Positions 58,268-64,000 of a DNA stretch of 64,000 bases are shown here, piece after piece (the stretch's first letter is position 1; each line of letters begins with the position of its first letter). The translations under genes and the position numbers were made by a program. Source of the DNA: UBA6168 sp041741095 (GTDB lineage Bacteria; Bacteroidota; Bacteroidia; Chitinophagales; Saprospiraceae); NCBI GenBank assembly GCA_041741095.1, contig JBGSKQ010000036.1, positions 13,893 through 77,892 of the forward strand, given 5' to 3'. Below the pieces are notes generated by a model, which was given only the letters and a program-made list of their open reading frames with translations, was not told the DNA's origin and made no database searches.

Positions 58268-59305
58268 ATGCAAAACAACGACACTCCCCGCACCGAAATC
58301 AACTCCCTCGGCGAATTCGGCCTTATAGAACAACTCACCAAAGACTTTGGCCTGCGCCAGCCCTCGTCGCTCAAGGGCATCGGCGACGATGCGGCGGTGA
58401 TTGACAACGACGGCTATCTCACCGTCGTCTCCACCGATATGCTCGTGGAGGGCATCCATTTCGACCTTATGTACTTCCCGTTAAAGCACCTGGGCTACAA
58501 GGCCATCGTCGTCAACCTCTCGGATATCTATGCCATGAACGCCCACCCAAAGCAGGTGACGGTGTCCATCGCCATTTCCAACCGCTTCAGCGTGGAGGCG
58601 CTGGAAGAACTCTACGAAGGCATAAAACTCGCCTGCGACCAATATGAGGTGGACCTGGTGGGCGGCGATACCACATCTTCTTTAAAGGGCCTCGTCATCA
58701 GCGTGACGGCCATCGGGCAAGGCGAAAAAGGCAAGCTGGCCTACCGAAATGGCGCCAAGCCCGGCGACCTGCTCTGCATAACGGGCGACCTCGGCGGTGC
58801 CTACCTCGGCCTCCAGATTTTGGAGCGGGAAAAGCAGGTTTACCTCTCCACACCTGGCATACAGCCCGACTTGGAGGAGCAGAAATACCTCGTGGGCAGG
58901 ATATTGAAACCCGAAGCCCGCAAGGACATGATCGAACTGTTTGAAAAAAACAGGCTCGTGCCTACTGCCATGATTGACGTTTCGGACGGCGTTTCATCTG
59001 ACCTTATGCACATCTGCAAAGCATCGGGAGTGGGCGCTATCATCGAGGAGGCGGGCGTGCCCATGCACGAGGAGGCGAAAATGATGGCCCTGAAATTCCA
59101 GCTCGATCCGCTCACCGCTGCCCTCAACGGCGGAGAAGATTATGAGTTGCTGTTCACCATTGATCCAAAAGATATTGAGAAAGTGCGCCTGCTGCCCGAC
59201 CTCTATATCATGGGCGAAATCACCCAGGCCAGCGATGGGGTGAAACTGCACACCACGGGCGGCAAGATCCACGATTTGACGGCGCAGGGGTGGCGGCATT
59301 TTTGA
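58268..59305 (+). CDS. thiL: Thiamine-monophosphate kinase
   Basis: The 345-residue protein has the ThiL build: EFGLIEQLTKDFGLRQ, then GIGDDAAVID, STDMLVEGIHFDL, KAIVVNLSDIYAMNAHPKQVTVS, VGGDTTSS, and LNGGEDYELLFTI near the end. It phosphorylates thiamine monophosphate to the diphosphate cofactor. I start at the ATG at 58268 (MQNNDTPRTEINSLGEF); the frame continues upstream into the hairpin repeat, where it is not likely coding. It ends two bases from the convergent CotH gene. Confidence 0.94.
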   Translation: MQNNDTPRTEINSLGEFGLIEQLTKDFGLRQPSSLKGIGDDAAVIDNDGYLTVVSTDMLVEGIHFDLMYFPLKHLGYKAIVVNLSDIYAMNAHPKQVTVSIAISNRFSVEALEELYEGIKLACDQYEVDLVGGDTTSSLKGLVISVTAIGQGEKGKLAYRNGAKPGDLLCITGDLGGAYLGLQILEREKQVYLSTPGIQPDLEEQKYLVGRILKPEARKDMIELFEKNRLVPTAMIDVSDGVSSDLMHICKASGVGAIIEEAGVPMHEEAKMMALKFQLDPLTAALNGGEDYELLFTIDPKDIEKVRLLPDLYIMGEITQASDGVKLHTTGGKIHDLTAQGWRHF

Positions 59306-59307
59306 GC

Positions 59308-61623
59308 CTATATTTTCATCAAGACCTTTCCTGCCAGCCTTTTTCCACTGCTGTTTTTTACCACCAAATAATAAGCCCCTGCGGGCAGCCCCGACGCTGC
59401 TATTTCAACTTTCGGGGTATTTTCAAAAAATTGCTGAAACACGGCCTGGCCTAGCGCATTTATCAATACCAATTCCATTGGACCGTGCATGGCGCCATCC
59501 ATAATTACTTTGAATTTTTCAACAAATGGGTTCGGAAAAACCAGCAAAGCAGCTTCCGGCGCTGGTTTTTCACCCACTGCCGAATAGGGCGCATTCTCGT
59601 ATCCCGGCGTGGCATTTAATTGCTGAAAAGGCCCGCTGCCATTGGGCAGGCGGCCATACGAAACATTGCTTTGTTGTTCGTCAAAAGTATAGCCGTCAAT
59701 CAGGGCAAGGTTGTCTGACAGGCTTTCATAAATTCCAATATACTCACCCCCGGCACTCAGTTTGAAATTGGCGTGGAGCGGCCCCTGGCTTTGGTCTTCG
59801 TCTGCCCAAATGACCACATAAGCGTGTGGCTGCATCCAAATTTCCGGCAATTGCCATTTTGAAGGATTATCGGGGTTGTCGCTCAAAAAACGTTCGCCAA
59901 GGAATAGCGGCTCGTTGCCCGTATTGTACAATTCTATCCAGTCTTCGTATTCCCCGGCCTCGTCGGCATGGGTGCTGCTGTTGCTGGCCATGAACTCGTT
60001 GATGACCAGCGCCGTGCTGGATTCGCCGATGAAAATATGGCGAAAACCGCAGCGGGGCTGCTGGCTTTCCTGCCCGCCGCTGTCCGTGGCTTTGATGTAA
60101 TATTCGAAATAGGCCGCTTGGCCCAGGGCGGGTATCGTTGTTCCAAAAATGCCGTCCCCGGCATCACCGTCGCCGTGCTGCCCATCGTCGAACAGGGCGG
60201 TGCAGATGAGGTTTTGGCCGTCCAATTGATAGCAGATTTCCACATTGGCCAAGCCGCCATCGTCCAGCACATGGGCGGTGATGGCGATATTTTCCGTTTC
60301 ACCGGGATAATTGTTTTTAATATTGGTAATTACAGGTAATATCTCGTTCAATTCAATCTGTTGCAATGCCGAATTGTGGCGTTTTTCAATAAATTCCATG
60401 ATGCCGACGGGCGTATGGAAAAAAGGCAGGCTTTCTTCAAAGCCATTTTCAAAATCGGCCATTGTAAAACCATAATCGTAGGTACGATATATATCGGCCT
60501 CAACAGCGGAAGAAATAAGGCTTTTTATATTTTCAATATAAGGCGCAAGCGTATCTATTTGGTAAAAACCGGTTAAATATAGGTTCATATAAAAGGAAAA
60601 CCTGTCCCTATATTCCGGCACTGCCAATATGCGCTCATATATAGGCCGAAATTCACTGGGGTGCTGCCAATTATATATGTCCCTTTCCGCCCAATTTTCT
60701 TCAAACCAATCAATGCCGAATGTATTGTCGAGGTCGTAGGGAATATATTCAAATAGTCCCGTTGCCTGATTATGGTAGAGGTAAAAATTGTTTTTGTTAA
60801 AAATTGGCCCATCCCAATTGGCGGTCAGTATGTCGGCGGCAATGGTTTTTAGATAGTTGTCCACATGGAAAACTTGTTCCAATTCACAAGGCAATTCGGC
60901 CAGCGGCGCATTGTTCAAAACATCAATAAAATGGGCCAAATCACTGTAATCATCTTCCTCTTCGTTGATGGTCAATTCGTATGCCCGGCGGCCCCCGAAT
61001 TCCTGCTTATAAGCGTCCGCATTATTGCTTTTATATTTTAAATCAGCGGGATAAAGGCACTTGTAGAGGTTGCCGTCCTTGTTGCCGAAGCGCAGCCCTA
61101 CGAACTCCTCGTCTATGTGTTCCACGTTGACGTACAGCCCCCGGTATTCGCCGTTGATGTAGAATTCTACGTGGTTGCAGCGGGGAGCTGGCACACCCGC
61201 CCAGCGCATCATGTCCCAGGCGATTTTTGAGCGGGCGATGGTCGGGTCGTTGTGCTCGCCGTTGAGGTTGAGCTTTTCGAGGCTCTGCCATTGGCGGCCC
61301 GGTTCGTAGGTATTGAAAGAGACTTTGAAGGATTTTTTGGCGGAAAAACGGGAGGTATTGCCCCGCAGGCGGAAGCCTACGTTTCCGAGGGTATCTTCTA
61401 TTTCATCATTTTTAAAAATAAAAGTGGCGTGCCAGTGGTAGTCGCTCTCTTCGTTGCCAGGTGCCAGCAAAATGTCCAATGAATCCTGTGGGATCAAGAT
61501 GTCCACCCGCCCCACCACATCGTCCTTGAACACAGGCGGCAAATCGGGAAAAGGGTTTTGGCAAAAAACAAAAAAGGAAAACAGCGAAAAATATAGGGCG
61601 ACAACAATTCGGATGGATGGCAT
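59308..61623 (-). CDS. CotH-kinase / lamin-tail domain protein with T9SS sorting domain
   Basis: A 771-residue secreted protein. The signal peptide (MPSIRIVVALYFSLFSFFVFC) fixes the start at 61621-61623. The CotH-like kinase region (about 30-440) shows GNTSRFSAKKSFKVSFN, LNGEHNDPTIARSKIAWDMM, FYINGEYRGLYVNVEHIDE and YIPYDLDNTFG. A beta domain follows, then a lamin-tail domain (LVINEFMASNSSTHADEAGE, DWIELYNTGNEPLFLGE), and a C-terminal T9SS sorting domain (LLVFPNPFVEKFKVIM, NALGQAVFQQ, GLPAGAYYLVVKN). CotH enzymes phosphorylate proteins outside the cell in spore formers; here the target is unknown. Confidence 0.9.
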   Translation of the reverse strand: MPSIRIVVALYFSLFSFFVFCQNPFPDLPPVFKDDVVGRVDILIPQDSLDILLAPGNEESDYHWHATFIFKNDEIEDTLGNVGFRLRGNTSRFSAKKSFKVSFNTYEPGRQWQSLEKLNLNGEHNDPTIARSKIAWDMMRWAGVPAPRCNHVEFYINGEYRGLYVNVEHIDEEFVGLRFGNKDGNLYKCLYPADLKYKSNNADAYKQEFGGRRAYELTINEEEDDYSDLAHFIDVLNNAPLAELPCELEQVFHVDNYLKTIAADILTANWDGPIFNKNNFYLYHNQATGLFEYIPYDLDNTFGIDWFEENWAERDIYNWQHPSEFRPIYERILAVPEYRDRFSFYMNLYLTGFYQIDTLAPYIENIKSLISSAVEADIYRTYDYGFTMADFENGFEESLPFFHTPVGIMEFIEKRHNSALQQIELNEILPVITNIKNNYPGETENIAITAHVLDDGGLANVEICYQLDGQNLICTALFDDGQHGDGDAGDGIFGTTIPALGQAAYFEYYIKATDSGGQESQQPRCGFRHIFIGESSTALVINEFMASNSSTHADEAGEYEDWIELYNTGNEPLFLGERFLSDNPDNPSKWQLPEIWMQPHAYVVIWADEDQSQGPLHANFKLSAGGEYIGIYESLSDNLALIDGYTFDEQQSNVSYGRLPNGSGPFQQLNATPGYENAPYSAVGEKPAPEAALLVFPNPFVEKFKVIMDGAMHGPMELVLINALGQAVFQQFFENTPKVEIAASGLPAGAYYLVVKNSSGKRLAGKVLMKI

Positions 61624-62098
61624 GATAGTATTTTGTTGTTGGGAATGATTGCAATGATAATCATTTAGGGAGATTAGCATGGTTTTAATGCCCTTTGCCC
61701 ACAATTAATAAAGCGTTAAAGTGGGTGGTAAAAATGTTTTAAAACAGTATTTTCCCAACATTAATACTCTGCGCTAATAGGTTTTCCCAAAAAATCGGGA
61801 CAAGTAGTGCAAATCACAAATTATATCTCGTTGCCCTCCGGTTTGGTAAGACAAGGATTCGGAATTGGCGCATCATCTCCGTTTTTGCAATTGATAAACG
61901 AAAATGCGGTAAAATGAAAGAGATAATGGTGTTTCATGATATTTTTTGTTTTGCGGATTAGAATAAAATAGGTTCTTTATGATTTTGTGTGGGTAAACAT
62001 CTTATCCTGGCAATCAAATGATTGTTAATTATGACCTGTAAATAAGAGCTAAGGGTTCCGATAGCAATCGGAATGAGGGCGGCGCAGCCGCCCCTAAT

Positions 62099-62185
62099 TC
62101 TCACTCGCCCCCGGCGCAGCCGCCAATGGCGGCTGCGCCGGGGGCGAGGGGTTGTTTGGGGGCAAGCCCCCAAGCCCCCTATTTT
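62099..62185. repeat. Bipartite GC-rich hairpin element, variant copy C
   Basis: CTCGCCCCCGGCGCAGCCGCC at 62104-62124, loop AAT, then its exact complement at 62128-62148: a perfect 21-base-pair stem. It is followed by GGGG, a second hairpin (TGGGGGC-AA-GCCCCCA at 62157-62172) and AAGCCCCCT. The order is the same as in copies A and B. Confidence 0.85.
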
Positions 62186-62269
62186 CCCTCAATAGCTATA
62201 AGCGTAAAATGGATTTACCCACAGGTTTTCATATAGAACCAAAAAAATACATTTGTCCACAATGGATCT

Positions 62270-62328
62270 ATACTTCGCACTAATAGGTTTTTCCCGATAT
62301 TCCGGAAAAACCTATTAGTGCGAAATAT
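62270..62328. repeat. Inverted repeat CGCACTAATAGGTTTTTCC
   Basis: A 25-base arm at about 62270-62293 and its inverted copy at about 62304-62328 differ at one base. The arm core (CGC-x-AATAGGTTTT) also occurs singly near 58110 and 61770. The hairpin fills part of the gene-free stretch. Confidence 0.8.
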
Positions 62329-62751
62329 AAATTGAATCAAATACTAAAAAAAACACCATGTACCATGTACTATGTGGGGTTTTATGTGGCCCCGATGAAG
62401 ATTGCCAGCCGGGCGAAATACCTACTTTTTCGGAGGTGAATTCTTCATTACCTTGCTTGAATCAGAACCGATAAATTGCTACCTTGCGTCACTTATTCCC
62501 TGTGAAACGACAGGAGGCTTCTTTCCGAATACACATAAAACTACTTTCCATTGCGGTATTCTATTGTTTCAACTTGAGTGCAGGCATTCATTTGTTTCTC
62601 TGTTCAAATGCTTGTCCGGTCATCACCAGCAATGCCACTAAACCGGTTACGGCTATTCCAGCACGTGCGATAGCTTAATAAAATGGGGGCCAATACTGTC
62701 TCTTTGCGCAGGAACAGCCAGGCCCCCGGCCTAAAAGCTTTTTACAAAATT

Positions 62752-63102
62752 ATGAAAGCTCAAAAAATTCTTTGGCTTCTTTTCCCATTCGCCCTGGCGA
62801 TGGCTACGATTTGCGGGGTTCTCAATGGTACGGCGGGCTGTACCATCGCTACCACCAGTTGCACCAGTACTGCTTATCGTCCAATTTCAACGACCATCAC
62901 CGCTTCGGACTGTATTTGCGTTCCGCCGGGCAACATTTTCAGGGTGACGAACAATGGGCTTGCCAGCGTGACGATTAATATAATTGTTACGGGCAGTCTG
63001 AATACCTATTCGCTGCAAACTCAAATCATCCCGGCTAATAGTTTTCTGGATTTTGAGGTAACTTCGTCTTCGACTTGTGATGGTTTTGTTACTCTTTGCT
63101 AA
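62752..63102 (+). CDS. Small secreted Cys-rich protein
   Basis: A 116-residue protein with a signal peptide (MKAQKILWLLFPFALAMATI, ending near Gly/Ala). The mature part of about 90 residues has six Cys (GCTIATTSCTSTAYR, ASDCICVPPG, STCDGFVTLC) and many Thr, Ser, Ile and Val, suggesting a disulfide-linked beta domain. The start ATG at 62752 is well placed before the signal peptide. No family is recognised. It is directly followed by a perfect terminator and then by the adhesin gene. Confidence 0.7.
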   Translation: MKAQKILWLLFPFALAMATICGVLNGTAGCTIATTSCTSTAYRPISTTITASDCICVPPGNIFRVTNNGLASVTINIIVTGSLNTYSLQTQIIPANSFLDFEVTSSSTCDGFVTLC

Positions 63103-63123
63103 ACCCTTTTTATCGTAAGAAGT

Positions 63124-63155
63124 AGAACGGCCTCGCATGAGGCCGTTCTTTTTTT
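63124..63155 (+). terminator. Rho-independent terminator after the small secreted protein gene
   Basis: AGAACGGCCTC and GAGGCCGTTCT form a perfect 11-base stem with loop GCAT, followed by at least six T. It lies 15 bases before the adhesin start, so the adhesin would need its own promoter. Confidence 0.9.
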
Positions 63156-63169
63156 AATAATAAGGCAAT

Positions 63170-64000
63170 ATGAAAATACTACCTATCTATATATTCCTTT
63201 TAATCGTTTTATTGTACTTGCCTATATGGTCATATGCGCAAAATTGTGGAGCGGAATGTGTCCAAAGCGCCCCGGGTCATTGTCAACTGCCTTTTCCTGG
63301 TGATGTGCAAATATCAATCGAACCGGGGCCTAATAATTGGATATGCCAAAATGATACTGTTACAATAACTTTATTGCCCGGAAACATTCAGCCTGTATCT
63401 ATTGAGTGGTATATCGAAGGTAATAACAGCAACGCCTATTATGTCGGGAACACCATCAACCAACCTGTTGTTGAAGCGTACGCAGGGGGCCCGGAATTTG
63501 TGTTGTGGTGTGTAAAAGTTTATGATGTTTCAGGTTGTCACGCTTGTGCAGGCTTAGGTGCTGCTCCTTTTCCAACGCCACAGATAGACGCCCTTATCAC
63601 GCCCGCCTGCGGCGGCACTGGGGCGATAGACATTACGGTCACACAAGGGGTACCCCCCTTCAGCTACCTATGGTCGAACGGCGCTGTCACCGAAGACCTC
63701 GCCAACATCCCCACTGGTACGTACAACGTGACCGTCACCTCCCTGTCCCAATTTGCCTGCGACGAAGTCTTCACCCTCGAAGTCCCCACCAACAACATCA
63801 GCCTCTCCGGCACCCCCGCCCCCGACAACTCCTGCGCCGCCGACAACGGCGGCGTCACGCTGTCGGTCAGCCCGCCCGGCAGCTACACCTTCGCCTGGTC
63901 GGACGGCTCCTCGGCGCAAAACCTCTCTGGCGTGCCCCCCGGCACCTACACCGTCACCGCCACCAATGCCGCCGCCAGCGGCTGCACCCAGGCGGCCACC
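63170..64000 (+). CDS. SprB-repeat adhesin-like protein (3' end cut by window edge)
   Basis: From the ATG at 63170 a frame runs off the right edge (277 codons seen). It starts with a signal peptide (MKILPIYIFLLIVLLYLPIW-like, ending near SYAQNCG), then about 115 residues of a Cys-containing N-terminal region, then SprB-type repeats: ITVTQGVPPFSYLWSNGAVT, NIPTGTYNVTVTS, then YTFAWSDGSSAQNLSGVPPG and TYTVTATNAAASGC. These 80-residue repeats make up surface adhesins moved by the gliding machinery and exported by T9SS. The first 420 bases are AT-rich; from about 63595 on the sequence is GC-rich, a sharp change. Confidence 0.85.
   Translation, partial: MKILPIYIFLLIVLLYLPIWSYAQNCGAECVQSAPGHCQLPFPGDVQISIEPGPNNWICQNDTVTITLLPGNIQPVSIEWYIEGNNSNAYYVGNTINQPVVEAYAGGPEFVLWCVKVYDVSGCHACAGLGAAPFPTPQIDALITPACGGTGAIDITVTQGVPPFSYLWSNGAVTEDLANIPTGTYNVTVTSLSQFACDEVFTLEVPTNNISLSGTPAPDNSCAADNGGVTLSVSPPGSYTFAWSDGSSAQNLSGVPPGTYTVTATNAAASGCTQAAT

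Larger units (their letters stand above)
61624..62751. other. Gene-poor stretch with several inverted repeats
   Basis: About 1.1 kb without a gene that I can support. It holds a copy of the AATAGGTTTT motif near 61765, the palindrome TTCCGATAGCAATCGGAA at about 62055-62072, the 21-base-pair hairpin at 62104-62148, and the inverted repeat at 62270-62328, all listed separately. A frame of 79 codons at 62402-62641 shows no family traits. Confidence 0.6.

Noticed and set aside
62402..62641. Frame of 79 codons in the gene-poor stretch, with an alternative frame at 62484 that looks like a signal peptide
   Set aside because: No conserved trait, no promoter and no clear continuation; I could not support it as a gene.
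1..64000. Prophage, integrative element or insertion sequence
   Set aside because: No integrase, transposase, terminase, capsid or tRNA attachment site could be recognised; the ADP-ribosyltransferase alone is not enough.

Overview
The window looks like a chromosomal segment of a gliding, secreting Bacteroidota bacterium, most likely of the Saprospiraceae/Chitinophagales side. The grounds are two proteins ending in a type IX secretion (T9SS) sorting domain, SprB-type adhesin repeats at the right edge, an OmpA-family protein with a perfect Bacteroidota promoter (TTTG-N19-TAnnTTTG), a DUF5723-like outer-membrane barrel, a giant SprA-like barrel, and many lipoproteins with the Bacteroidota Cys box. 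Base composition is mid-range in most genes, with AT-rich stretches around 25.4-26.9 kb, 45.2-47.4 kb and 61.7-63.6 kb. I saw no rRNA, tRNA, CRISPR array, transposase, integrase or phage structural gene.

Layout. 1-7.4 kb: cut metallo-hydrolase, DUF1016 nuclease-like protein, MetE-type methyltransferase, an ADP-ribosyltransferase with an overlapping small partner gene, then a leftward sugar cassette (SDR dehydrogenase, DMT transporter, ROK kinase, SIS protein). 7.6-15.5 kb: fused NuoE/NuoF-type diaphorase, M14 peptidase, a three-gene two-component cluster and a lipoprotein. 15.9-24.6 kb: recQ, aroQ, heptose epimerase, serine hydrolase, GNAT, efflux adaptor, DODA-type dioxygenase. 24.7-33.6 kb: small unknowns, T9SS cargo, degenerate arginase-like protein, amino-acid dehydrogenase, OmpA protein, CoA-binding protein, pyruvate dehydrogenase E2. 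33.9-40.1 kb: recR, mobBA-like, moaC, purQ, a charged coiled-coil protein, polyprenyl synthase. 40.4-51.3 kb: envelope proteins, a beta-CASP RNase and a small graveyard of decayed genes. 51.3-64 kb: GNAT-like pair, AraC regulator, VWA and WD40 proteins, pirin, thiL, a CotH/lamin-tail T9SS protein, a small secreted protein and the start of a SprB-like adhesin.

The most unusual signal is not a gene. The window is peppered with short tandem DNA arrays whose period is seven bases (sometimes eight), in several unrelated sequence families: GNGGACT, RYGATGA, AATTTCC, ACTGATG, GATNNAN, GTGAGRG. They sit in gaps, often touch or contain the stop codon of the neighbouring gene, often face an inverted copy so that they can form a hairpin, and in at least three genes lie inside the reading frame without breaking it. 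The clearest is a run of 15 heptamers (105 bases) that gives a seven-residue protein repeat in the giant barrel protein. They recall the heptameric STRR elements of heterocystous cyanobacteria. Several larger hairpin elements (154 bp at 9.26 kb, about 166 bp at 18.65 kb, about 310 bp at 26.85 kb, a two-hairpin GC-rich family with three copies) accompany them.
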